A stretch of 64,000 nt of DNA, from assembly GCA_903813345.2 (NCBI GenBank), contig CAIIXF020000011.1, positions 8,404,842-8,468,841 on the forward strand, in the 5' to 3' direction. Positions 34,754-44,461 of the stretch are shown piece by piece. Numbering within the stretch: the first letter of the stretch is position 1; each line of letters opens with the position of its first letter. The stretch is from Owenia fusiformis (taxonomy: Eukaryota > Annelida > Polychaeta > Sabellida > Oweniidae). The notes below the pieces were generated by a model, which saw nothing but the letters and a program-made list of their open reading frames with translations, was not told where the DNA came from and ran no database searches. A program made the position numbers and the translations under genes.

Positions 34754-35988
34754 AAATGAGGGGGAAATTCAGTCGATGGACGGAATGTGCGCCATATCCA
34801 TCAGGATACAAGTGTGTTTAAAATATGTTCTTTATAACTGTTTTTTTATTGCTGTGTTCTGTGACAAATTTGGTTCTATCCTTTACGCAAATGCATTTTT
34901 ATTTTCATAATAGTAGAATAGCACTGCGAGAAACTACACAAATCAGAAAGTATGATACTTTTTCTCTCAAGTTTGTGAGTACTTTTGTGATCTAACTCTC
35001 TTCAATAGATTGTACATTTAGAGCCAATGAAGCTCAAGATCCAAATCAGTCATATGATTCATCCTTATAATTCATTATGCATTTGAGCTTGTGGAGAAAC
35101 GGTAATCTTGAAATTCAGTAAAACGAAAGCTGGTGAAAAACGCCGTTTTTAAATTTACATCTAGTCTGACATAGAAATATACATCTGTAAATATTTTATT
35201 GTATGTTAACATCTTATGTTCATTATGTTATAATTTAAGCCAAAGCTCCCCAAGTTGACATAGCAATTGAGTGGATTCAAAGTCGCCCATTGAACCTTGA
35301 ACATGTAAGTGAGGAAGAATATTGATGGTTTTGTAGTTTTACAAGAAAGTACGTTCGCAAAGCTTGGATTTTCTGAAACATAATACACGTTTGTGCAAAA
35401 ATGGTAGCGCGCGGTGATTCTTATCCGAGTCTCTAGCCAATTCTTGGCCTTAGAAGAAGGTAAGGTGATTCTAGTTATATCTCGTGAAATCATGGAAAAA
35501 CAAAACGATTCGAAATCGTTTGCGCCACTCTGTTACGAAAACGGATCTGTTAACGTAACTCGCTTTATGGGTTCCTCGAAGTAATACACTCCCCTCCATA
35601 AGTTTGGCAACCTTAGCTCCCCTATTGAACTACATGTTAAAGCCTCTTTACGTTTGAATTTTTATTCACTTAACCTGCAATGAAATAACTTATAATTATA
35701 TATATCTGCCTGCTCGGAGCGGAACGTAAAGCTATATCTGCGCATGCCTGCTGATCATGATGGAAATATAAGTTTTTACAATCCTGCTTTATGTACCTAT
35801 AACACGTCCATGTATGGGATAAAAGCATTTATTCCATATGCTTTTTTGTGTTAACTTGCAAATTATGTAATCATTTTTAAATACTTGACGTGTATATCTC
35901 ACATAAAGGTACGAATACCAATGAAATATTTTTGTCTTTGTATAGTTCAGTGCGGATACTTGCGACGTGACTTCCCGGGGCGGTACAA
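34754..35988. other. 3' flank of the protease exon, mostly non-coding
   Basis: Probably includes the 3' UTR, but no AATAAA was recognised close by. 35577-35700 is a dispersed repeat whose inverted copy is at 58690-58828 (CCTCCATAAGTTTGGCAACC; TTAAAGCCTCTTTA). Confidence 0.5.
35577..35700 (+). repeat. dispersed repeat, also at 58690-58828 (inverted)
   Basis: ACACTCCCCTCCATAAGTTT, then GGCAACCTTAGCTCC and GAACTAC(A/G)TGTTAAAGCC matches the reverse complement of 58690-58828. In the second place it sits inside the hAT element, next to the transposase end, so this may be a hAT-derived fragment. Confidence 0.6.
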
Positions 35989-37450
35989 TTAGTATAGTAG
36001 GAACAAGGGGTTCCCATGCACCCATAAGGTGTGAATAAGTTACATACATTTTTGTAATCCCTAGGGTGTCTATTTAATGAATTCATTTGTTAACATTGCC
36101 AACTAATGTCCCATAGTACTTTTATGGTGGCATTCAGTTACCATGGTTACGCATCTTTAGACATCTTACCTTGGTATCTTAAATCATTTGTACCTCTGTC
36201 ATTATTTGGTCTATAGATATGATATTGGTACCAAATTAAACCTCGTTAAATTTGCAATAAATTTCTGATATTCAATTATGCAAATTATCTAATTTGCATA
36301 AATTATGACGTCATCAATCTATTTTTGGTTCAGAATTTCCAACTATAGCAACGTATCTATTAGAACTGAGGCCGTATGGCAAGATTTCTGAAAGGTTTTG
36401 TCCTTTTTTCTATTAGTAGAGGGTATAAGCAACATAAAAATGAAAACAGATTCAAAATTGAATCAGTATTACGAAAGTTATGTAACTTTCGAGGCAGCTA
36501 TCGTGAATGTCATTATTTGAAAATAATATACATTACGTCTTACCTTGGAGTCTTGAATCAATGTAGCTTCGCCATTATTTGGTCTATAGAGATGATATTG
36601 GTATCTGATTAAACCTTATTAAATTTACTATATGGTTACAATATTCAGTGATGCAAATTAGCTAATTTGCATTAGCTAATTTGCATTAATTGTGACGTCA
36701 TCAATCCATTTTTGGTTCAGAATATCCTAGTATAGCAACATATCTATTAGAACTGAGGCCTTATGGCAGAATGTGTGCATAGTTGTGTCCCTTATTTTAT
36801 GAGTGGAAGATATAAGTAACATTAAAGAAACAAATCTTCAAAATTGGATCAGAATTAACAAAATTATCCAGCTTTGGAGGCAGCTACTGTGAACGTCATT
36901 GTTTGACAATTATAAAAAGAATATTAAATTAACAAAAAAAGTAACAACCATAGTTGTTTCAATCTTATTGAGTAAAAATGTGCATGTATTGAACTGAACT
37001 AATAAGTATGTGGAAAGGTTACATGTATTTTGACTATCATTCACAGGGGTCAAAACGGTTATCTCGACCCTGTATATTAAAGATCCAATTTTATAATTTA
37101 CCATGCACTTTCAATGATTCATATAAATAGTATACATATAGTCTGATTTTCTTCATATTCTTCATATTCTTGATTCTTAAAGCATCTGAAGTATAAAGCA
37201 TGATTAGAAGTGAAGATGATTCATCATATGGTTTATGTAATATTTCTAACATTTCAGATGCTATGGTAACATCACTTGATAATGAGGTATTTACATTTCA
37301 CGTTCTTAATGAGTTAAAAGAAAGTTATTCTCCCTTTGCTTTAGAGAAAAATAGTCACATGAATTTGTTAAAAAAAATTACAACTTAATTTAACCCCCTC
37401 CCAACAGCCCCCATATTTGAAGATTTTGGTGAAACCTGGCAAAATACATT
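35989..37450 (+). repeat. left arm of foldback copy 2
   Basis: Pairs with 44462-45744 and 38841-39030. It has a tip of about 137 bp (GGGGTTCCCATGCACCC, ATGTCCCATAGTACTTTTAT), then two modules of about 370 bp with the octamer-like palindrome at 36278 and 36652. In the second, the GCTAATTTGCATTA segment is itself duplicated. It continues through TTGACTATCATTCACAGGGG and GATTCATCATATGG to TTCACCAAAATC-type sequence bordering the core. Confidence 0.8.
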
Positions 37451-38840
37451 AATTATTATGTTCCAGAAGCCCCCAGAAGCTATATGATGGCCCCCAGTGG
37501 CCCCAAGAATCTATACAGGTGCCCCAAGTGGCCCCCAGAAGGTATACGATGGCCCCCAGAAGCTATACAAGGGCCCACAGAAACTATACTGTGGTCTCCA
37601 GAAGCTATATGGTGGCCCCCAGTGGCCCTCAGAAGCTATATGATGGCCCCCAGAAGCTAATTAGTGGCCCCCAGGAGCTATACGGTGGCACCTAGAAGCT
37701 ATACAGGGAACCCCAGTGGCCCCAAGAAGCTATACGATGGCCCCCAGAAGCTAAACAGCAGCCCCCAGAAGCTACACGATGGCCCCAAGAATCTATATGA
37801 TGGCCCCCAATGGCTCCCAGAAGCTATACAGGGCCCCCAGTAGCCCCTAGAAGCTATACGGTGGCCCCCAAAGCTATATGGTGGCCCATTGGGGGACACT
37901 GTATAGCTTCTGGAGGCCATCGTATAACTTATGGGGGCTACGGTATAGTTTCTGCGGGCCCTTGCATAGCTTCTGGGGGCCATCTAAGCTTCTGGGAGCC
38001 ACTGGGGGCCCCTGTATAGCTTCTGGGGGCTGCAGTACAGTTTCTGCAGACCCTTGCATAGCTTCTGGGGGCCATCGTATAGCTTCTGGGAGCCACTGTG
38101 GGCCCCTGTATAGCTTCTGGGGGCCACTATATAGCTTTTGGGGCCACTGGGGGCCACCGTTTAGCTTCTAGGGGCTACTGGGGGGCCCTTTATAGCTTCT
38201 GGGAGCCATTGGGGGCCACCATATAGATTCTGGGGGCCATTTTGTAGCTTCTGGGAACCACCATATAGCTCCTGAGGGTCACTATTTAGCTTCTGGGGGC
38301 CATCATGAGGGCCACTGGGTGCCACTGTATAGCTTCTAGGGGCTACTGGGGGCCCTTCACATCTTCTGGGAGCCATTGGGAGCCATCATATAGATTCTGG
38401 GGGCCATCATGTAGCTTTTTGGGGCTCCTGTATAGCTTCTGGGGGCCATCGTTTAGCTTCTTGGGGCCACTGGGGTCCCCTGTATAGCTTCTGGGAGCCA
38501 CCATATAGCTTCTGGAGACCATAGTATAGTTTCTGGGGGCCCTTGTATAGCTTCTGGGGGCCATAGTATAGCTTCTGGGGGGCCCCGTATAGCTTGTGTG
38601 GGCCGCCGTATAGCTTTTTGGGGCCATTGGGGGCCCCTGTATAGCTTCTGGGCGCCACCATATAGCTCCTTGGGGCCACAGGGTTTCCTGTATAGCTTCT
38701 GGGAGCCACCGTATAGCTCCTGGGGGCCACTATTCAACTTCTGGGGGCCAACATATAGCTTCTGGGGGCCACTTGGAGCCCCTGTATAGATTCTTGGGAC
38801 CACTAGGGGCCATCATATAGCTTCTGGGGGCTTCTGGAAC
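37450..38840. repeat. inverted 21-bp minisatellite core
   Basis: On the left (about 37450-37885) units read GGCCCCCAGAAGCTATACGAT. On the right (about 37893-38840) they read in the opposite sense, TATAGCTTCTGGGGGCCA. The switch is at 37880-37895 (CTATATGGTGGCCCATTGGG). Units are 21-24 bp, with about 20 on the left and 40 on the right. Because the unit is 21 bp, many frames stay open on both strands and give repetitive Gly/Pro/Tyr-rich peptides; these are not treated as genes. Confidence 0.85.
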
Positions 38841-39030
38841 CTAATAATTAATGTATTTTGCCAGGTTTCACCAAAATCTTCAAATATGGGGGCTGTCAGG
38901 GGGGGGGTTAAATTAATCAAGTTATAATTTTTCTAAACAAATTCATGCGACTATTTATCTCTAAAGCAAAGGGAGAATAACTTCCTTTTAACTCATTAAG
39001 AACGTGAAATGTAAAAACCTCATTATCAAG

Positions 39031-39896
39031 TGTTACAGTAGTGAGCTACATGTATATTATATTCAACTATATTCACCTATAGTTTAATTTGTAATCTATG
39101 CTTGCTGTATATGTTGAGCTATTCTTCATTAGAGATCTTAGGTCAAGGTCACAATGACATTATACACTGTATCTTGTAAACAAAACTGAACTGAATGACT
39201 CATGAACCCTTGACCATCCAGATAGTTCTAGAAATTATAACCATTCATTAAAATTTAATCATGTCACTAAAGATGTCCAATCAAGATGTAGTTCCAGAAG
39301 ATTCGTTTCTGGATCATTCTTTCACATTATAAAAAGAACAGCACAGTGGCTCTCAGTAGCAGATAAATTAAGTCATCATAACTGGACATCTACTCTGTAG
39401 CAGAATTTCAAAGTTTATCAAAAGGACATCTTCTTAGCAGAAAATTACAACAACCTACTGTGGGAACATTTATAACAATACAAACATACAACCTGAGGAC
39501 TTTATATGGACATATATTACAACACACACTATATACGGATTATCATATACATTCGTGGATTATCATAAACATTTGTGGATTATCATCAAACATTTGTGGA
39601 TTATCATCAAACATTATTGGATACAAACATTATAGGATTACAACAAACATTATTGGATTATTACAAACATTGGAGAACTATTAACGATTATTGAAACGTT
39701 TCGTGATCTGGAACATTCCCAAGGATCGTCAACGACATTTATCGACATCAAGATTAAGCCGTATTATTGATTGGACATCACTTAAGTATTAAACCTCCTT
39801 TATATTATTGTTATACTATTTAGTTTTCAAAATAGAAATATATTGTTATCATATTTTAATTGCTGTTTTTACTTTCTGTTATTTTCGAACGTAACA
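39031..39896 (+). repeat. 5' LTR
   Basis: 866 bp, TG...CA ends. It contains TATAAAAAGAACAGCACAGT near 39329, a plausible TATA box with the transcription start downstream, and tandem CATT(T/A)(T/G)(T/G)GGATTATCAT motifs at 39550-39640. It matches the 3' LTR over its whole length as far as compared. Confidence 0.92.
39325..39340 (+). promoter_or_regulatory. putative LTR promoter (TATA box)
   Basis: ATTATAAAAAGAAC lies in the first third of the LTR, where an LTR promoter is expected. The same motif occurs in the 3' LTR at about 43887. Confidence 0.5.
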
Positions 39897-39901
39897 GAAA
39901 T

Positions 39902-39919
39902 TGGGGGCTCGTCCGGGAT
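39902..39919 (+). other. primer binding site for tRNA-Pro
   Basis: TGGGGGCTCGTCCGGGAT lies 5 bp after the 5' LTR. It is complementary to the 3' end of tRNA-Pro, the same 18-nt class of site used by some vertebrate gammaretroviruses (established knowledge). The identification rests on exact recall of the known site. Confidence 0.85.
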
Positions 39920-40008
39920 ACAACTACAACAAGCTAAAATTCATAAATCTTAAAATTCAAAATTCCAAAATTGTATATTTAAATTGTGAAGACAGCAATA
40001 AATCGAAA

Positions 40009-42915
40009 ATGAGTTTTGAGGTTGAGACATTTTTAGAAGCGCCCTCTTTGGAGGAATTTGACGATTTGAAGAAAACTGAACTTCTGGCAATTGCAAAACA
40101 TGTTGGCCTGTCAGTCAAAAGCTCATACAAAAAGGATACAATTAAAAATTTTGTACTACAATATTTGGTCGCAGAATCACTTCTGCCTGAGCAGCCAGCC
40201 CAACATGTTGACCCTGTTGATCCTATTAAGCTAAAAGAGCTTCAAATAAGAGAGAAAGAGCTTGAATTTCAAAAGCAATTACAAATTAGAGAGCTTGAAT
40301 TTAAATTAAAAAATGAAAAAGAATTAAGAGAACAAGAATTACAAAATGAAATTCGAGAGAAAGAAATGCAACAAGAATTTGAATTAAAACAACTTGAATT
40401 AGAAGCTAAATTCAAATATGAAGAACATGCCCTTGAGCATCAATGTTTTAAAACTAGGTTCGATGCAGCAGAAAACATTGAACTTGTACCAAAGTTTGAA
40501 GAGAATAATGTTGATAAATATTTTCCTCATTTTGAAAAAGTCGCCTTGTGCCTAGATTGGCCAAAATCAGCATGGCCTGTGATGCTTCAAAGCAAGCTTA
40601 CTGGTAAAGCTAGCGAAGTGTATTCAGCTCTCTCGATTGAAGCAAGCTCTGATTATGATCAAGTTAAAAAGGCTGTTCTTAAAGCCTATGAACTAGTGCC
40701 AGAAGCATATAGGCAAAAATTTAGGTATACTTATAAACAGGATGATCAAACCTATGTAGAGTTTGCTAGGGAGCAAGAGCAATATTTTGACAGGTGGCTT
40801 GTTTCTAAAGATGCATCAGAAGACTTTAAGAAGCTCAGAGAGCTTATGCTTATAGAACAATTTAAAAATTGTGTTCAGCGCTGTATTAGAATTTATTTGG
40901 ATGAACGCAAGGTAGAAACTCTAAGTCAAGCTGCCACCCTGTCTGATGATTATGCTCTTACTCATAAGGATAGTTTTATCAAGGGCAATCCTAACTTTAG
41001 AGGTTATCAAGGTAACAAACCTCCATATGATTCAAAATCAAATCAGTCCTCATCATCAAATACATCAAACAAAGCAAAAGACCAGTCTAATTCATCACAG
41101 AATTCTAGCTCAAAATCAAATCAATCAAATTCTTCAGGTCCAAAATCAAATGTCACCTGTAACTATTGTAAAAAGCCTGGTCATCTTATTTCTGAATGCT
41201 ATAGGATTAAGAATAGAAGAGAGATGTCTGGTTCTGCTCATTCAAATGGTTGTGCTACTGTTCCCATTTCAAGAAAGCCCATTGTTTGGGATTCATATAC
41301 TCATACTGAGAAATCTACTCATAGTGATATTATGGAGGAATATAAGCCTTTCATGTCAGAAGGATCTGTGTCACTGTCAAGTGATGGTACCAATTCAAAG
41401 CCAATTAAGATTCTTAGAGACACGGGTGCATCTCAGACTTTGTTGTTAGAAGGTGTCCTTCCTTTATCTGAGGAGTCATTCACAGGTACCCATATTTTGA
41501 TGCAAGGCATTGAATTAGGATTTACTAAAGTTCCCCTCCATCGTATTCATATCACATCAGAGTTAGTCAAAGGGCCAGTTATTGTTGGTGTTAGGCCACA
41601 ACTTCCTGTTGAAGGAGTCGCATTGCTTTTAGGCAATGATTTAGCTGGGGGTAAGGTATCATTAGACCCCATTGTTTCTGATCAGCCTTGTTCTATTGAG
41701 GATTCTGTCCAAGAGGACTCTGATATATATCCTGCTTGTGCTGTTACTAGGGCTATGGCTAAAAAGTTAGCTAATAGCGGGGATTCGTCTGTGGGAGATG
41801 ACTTTGATAGTGGGTTTTTAAGCTCCTTGTTTGATGATGAATGTCACTCACCACTTGTTAAAGATGGTCCTTATCCTATTCTAAAGGCAAATTCTTCATT
41901 GAAACAGCCTATTGTTCAAGCCAAGCAGCGATCTAATGAGGCATATTCTTCATTGAAAAAGCCTATTGCCAGGGGTGATTCACCTTCTGAGCAGGATCAC
42001 TATTTTAATGCGGTTTCGCCCGCTCTTGCTAGTCCCGATGAAGTTTCATCTTCTTCTGCTAGTGTTCATGAGGTTTCATCTCCTCCTTGTTCTGAGGTTT
42101 CATCCTCTATTTCTGATAGTGATTCTTTGAAAAATGATCCTCATTCTAAACACATGTTAATTTATGAACAAGAGCATGATCCATCACTCATTGATCTTCA
42201 TAAAAGATGTCTTACTATTGATGAAGCTGACAAGGTCCCTGTTTGTTTCTACAAAAAGGATGGCATATTAATGCGAAAGTGGAGACCTCCTGAAGCTTCC
42301 CCTGAAGACGATTGGGCAATTGTACATCAAATTGTTGTCCCCAAATCATATCATAAGGAAATCTTGAGTCTAGCTCACGATTCTCCCATGGCAGGTCATT
42401 TAGGAGTAACTAAAACATACCATAAAATACTCAATCATTTCTTTTGGCCCAAATTAAAACAAGATGTCCAAGAGTATTGTAGGTCTTGTCATACATGTCA
42501 AATGGTAGGGAAACCTAACCAGAAAATTCCAACTGCTCCTTTACACCCTATACCTGCATTTGATGAACCATTCAGTAAGGTTCTTATTGACTGTGTTGGT
42601 CCTTTACCAAAAACAAAATCTGACAATCAATATCTGCTCATAATTCTGTCCATGGCCACACAGTTTCCAGAAATAAAATCACTCCTTATGCTTAGAAATA
42701 GCAAAACCAAGTATATTGTGAAATCACAAATCAACAATTTCACATTAGTTGGGCTACCAAAGGAGCTTATATCTGACTTACAATCTGACTCAGTGCTGGA
42801 TGATTTCATTGGCATTGATAAAACTACCCCTGTGAGGTGTAAAGAGCTACACATGATGAAAAAGTATGTTGAGCGTGATAAAATTTCTTTACTCAACATG
42901 AGCTTGTGCTCTTAG
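40009..42915 (+). CDS. Gag-protease-integrase(partial) polyprotein of the LTR element
   Basis: 968 codons from the first ATG after the leader (MSFEVETFLEAPSLEE). An upstream in-frame TTG at 39901 overlaps the primer site and is unlikely to be a start. Residues 1-60 form a SAP-like basic helix pair. About 70-145 is a long charged coiled coil (KELQIREKELEFQKQLQIRE). About 155-310 is a SCAN-like capsid region (PKFEENNVDKYFPHFEKVAL, AYELVPEAYRQKFR). A Ser/Asn/Lys linker leads to one CCHC knuckle, CNYCKKPGHLISEC. The protease has the ILRDTGASQTLL active-site Asp. After a Ser-rich spacer come the integrase HHCC domain (HLGVTKTYHKIL, CRSCHTC) and the start of the DDE core (LIDCVGPLPKTKS; second Asp in KELISDLQSD). 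From there the sequence stops resembling integrase and ends within 40 codons. No Glu, RT or RNase H is present. Confidence 0.9.
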   Translation: MSFEVETFLEAPSLEEFDDLKKTELLAIAKHVGLSVKSSYKKDTIKNFVLQYLVAESLLPEQPAQHVDPVDPIKLKELQIREKELEFQKQLQIRELEFKLKNEKELREQELQNEIREKEMQQEFELKQLELEAKFKYEEHALEHQCFKTRFDAAENIELVPKFEENNVDKYFPHFEKVALCLDWPKSAWPVMLQSKLTGKASEVYSALSIEASSDYDQVKKAVLKAYELVPEAYRQKFRYTYKQDDQTYVEFAREQEQYFDRWLVSKDASEDFKKLRELMLIEQFKNCVQRCIRIYLDERKVETLSQAATLSDDYALTHKDSFIKGNPNFRGYQGNKPPYDSKSNQSSSSNTSNKAKDQSNSSQNSSSKSNQSNSSGPKSNVTCNYCKKPGHLISECYRIKNRREMSGSAHSNGCATVPISRKPIVWDSYTHTEKSTHSDIMEEYKPFMSEGSVSLSSDGTNSKPIKILRDTGASQTLLLEGVLPLSEESFTGTHILMQGIELGFTKVPLHRIHITSELVKGPVIVGVRPQLPVEGVALLLGNDLAGGKVSLDPIVSDQPCSIEDSVQEDSDIYPACAVTRAMAKKLANSGDSSVGDDFDSGFLSSLFDDECHSPLVKDGPYPILKANSSLKQPIVQAKQRSNEAYSSLKKPIARGDSPSEQDHYFNAVSPALASPDEVSSSSASVHEVSSPPCSEVSSSISDSDSLKNDPHSKHMLIYEQEHDPSLIDLHKRCLTIDEADKVPVCFYKKDGILMRKWRPPEASPEDDWAIVHQIVVPKSYHKEILSLAHDSPMAGHLGVTKTYHKILNHFFWPKLKQDVQEYCRSCHTCQMVGKPNQKIPTAPLHPIPAFDEPFSKVLIDCVGPLPKTKSDNQYLLIILSMATQFPEIKSLLMLRNSKTKYIVKSQINNFTLVGLPKELISDLQSDSVLDDFIGIDKTTPVRCKELHMMKKYVERDKISLLNMSLCS

Positions 42916-43577
42916 CTCGTAGGCCAAACTTGTATGTCAATGACAACTATACATGTATGTTATTCGAGAGTCAGATATTGTAAATTATAATGATTAACTC
43001 ACAAAGATTATATTATATGATAGGCAAATTTGAGATTTGTGATAACTGTCACTTTATTTTAACAATATATAAAACATTTGCCTAAATAGTGAAATTGATA
43101 TTATGTGAACTATAAGATTGTATTAAGATTATGTGAGCATCATAGGTGATCATTAAATAGTGTCACAAGATCACTAGATAATACGAGATTGTACTATTAG
43201 AAATACTTACATAAGATCATGTGATAATTTAAAACATTGTACAAGTTTAGGGTTAATCAGACTCATAAATGTATGATATTGTACAAGTTATATGATATAT
43301 TGCATGTATTGTATTAATGACTTGATGCATAACTTAGTTTGATACTATTGTAGTATGATACTATTGTAACACATTATTACAGAACATTATATGTTATTAG
43401 ATTGTACTCACACTGTAACGATAGAAAGTATTATATTATTTGTAAACATACTGCATATAAAAGGACTATTGTAAAGTTAATATCAAGTAAGTCTCAACCT
43501 CACTTTTAGAAATTGCAAAATGCTCACTGCTCAAAGTAATTATTGTAAAAGTTTTTCATTGCATTCAAAACTTTTCT
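42916..43577 (+). other. 3' internal non-coding region of the LTR element
   Basis: AT-rich leader into the 3' LTR, without ORFs. It stands where RT/RNase H would be encoded in a full-length relative. No degraded RT motif was recognised. Confidence 0.6.
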
Positions 43578-43591
43578 TTTAAGGAGGGAGG
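43578..43591 (+). other. polypurine tract
   Basis: AAGGAGGGAGG directly before the 3' LTR (TGTTACAG at 43592); the expected plus-strand primer. Confidence 0.85.
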
Positions 43592-44457
43592 TGTTACAGT
43601 AGTGAGCTACATGTATATTATATTCAACTATATTCACCTATAGTTTAATTTGTAATCTATGCTTGCTGTATATGTTGAGCTATTCTTCATTAGAGATCTT
43701 AGGTCAAGGTCACAATGACATTATACACTGTATCTTGTAAACAAAACTGAACTGAATGACTCATGAACCCTTGACCATCCAGATAGTTCTAGAAATTATA
43801 ACCATTCATTAAAATTTAATCATGTCACTAAAGATGTCCAATCAAGATGTAGTTCCAGAAGATTCGTTTCTGGATCATTCTTTCACATTATAAAAAGAAC
43901 AGCACAGTGGCTCTCAGTAGCAGATAAATTAAGTCATCATAACTGGACATCTACTCTGTAGCAGAATTTCAAAGTTTATCAAAAGGACATCTTCTTAGCA
44001 GAAAATTACAACAACCTACTGTGGGAACATTTATAACAATACAAACATACAACCTGAGGACTTTATATGGACATATATTACAACACACACTATATACGGA
44101 TTATCATATACATTCGTGGATTATCATAAACATTTGTGGATTATCATCAAACATTTGTGGATTATCATCAAACATTATTGGATACAAACATTATAGGATT
44201 ACAACAAACATTATTGGATTATTACAAACATTGGAGAACTATTAACGATTATTGAAACGTTTCGTGATCTGGAACATTCCCAAGGATCGTCAACGACATT
44301 TATCGACATCAAGATTAAGCCGTATTATTGATTGGACATCACTTAAGTATTAAACCTCCTTTATATTATTGTTATACTATTTAGTTTTCAAAATAGAAAT
44401 ATATTGTTATCATATTTTAATTGCTGTTTTTACTTTCTGTTATTTTCGAACGTAACA
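43592..44457 (+). repeat. 3' LTR
   Basis: Same length as the 5' LTR with no difference noticed. It is followed by the CAAG target duplication and then by foldback right-arm sequence (TGATGTTACCATAGCATCTG). Confidence 0.92.
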
Positions 44458-44461
44458 CAAG

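Larger units (their letters stand above)
39031..44457 (+). mobile_element. Ty3/gypsy LTR retrotransposon (Gmr1-like), RT-less, recent
   Basis: A 5.43-kb element: two 866-bp LTRs (39031-39896 and 43592-44457) starting TGTTACAG and ending CGTAACA, a proline-tRNA-type primer site, one long ORF, and a purine-rich tract before the 3' LTR. The target duplication is CAAG (39027-39030 and 44458-44461). The pre-insertion site can be read from the other foldback arm at 37271-37300, confirming the exact ends. The LTRs look identical, so insertion is recent. Coding order is gag, protease, then integrase N-part, with no RT/RNase H between protease and integrase. This agrees with the Gmr1-like gypsy group, in which integrase precedes RT. 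The RT region is missing, so this is a non-autonomous deletion derivative. Confidence 0.9.

Noticed and set aside
36376-36612. ORF with an almost identical partner at 45121-45357 on the other strand
   Set aside because: High protein similarity is due to the inverted foldback arms. A related but broken sequence exists in copy 1 arms, with no sign of selection on the frame.
37699-38803. Many overlapping Gly/Pro/Tyr-rich ORFs on both strands (YSFWGP- and APRSYT-like)
   Set aside because: All come from the inverted 21-bp minisatellite core. Open frames on both strands and in several phases show that the repeat length, not coding, explains them.
39460-39684. Identical 74-codon ORFs at 39460 and 44021
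   Set aside because: They lie in the two LTRs and are identical because the LTRs are.
40946-41449. Second-frame ORF of 167 codons within the LTR element
   Set aside because: Overlaps the zinc-knuckle/protease coding in another frame and has low-complexity composition; a shadow.
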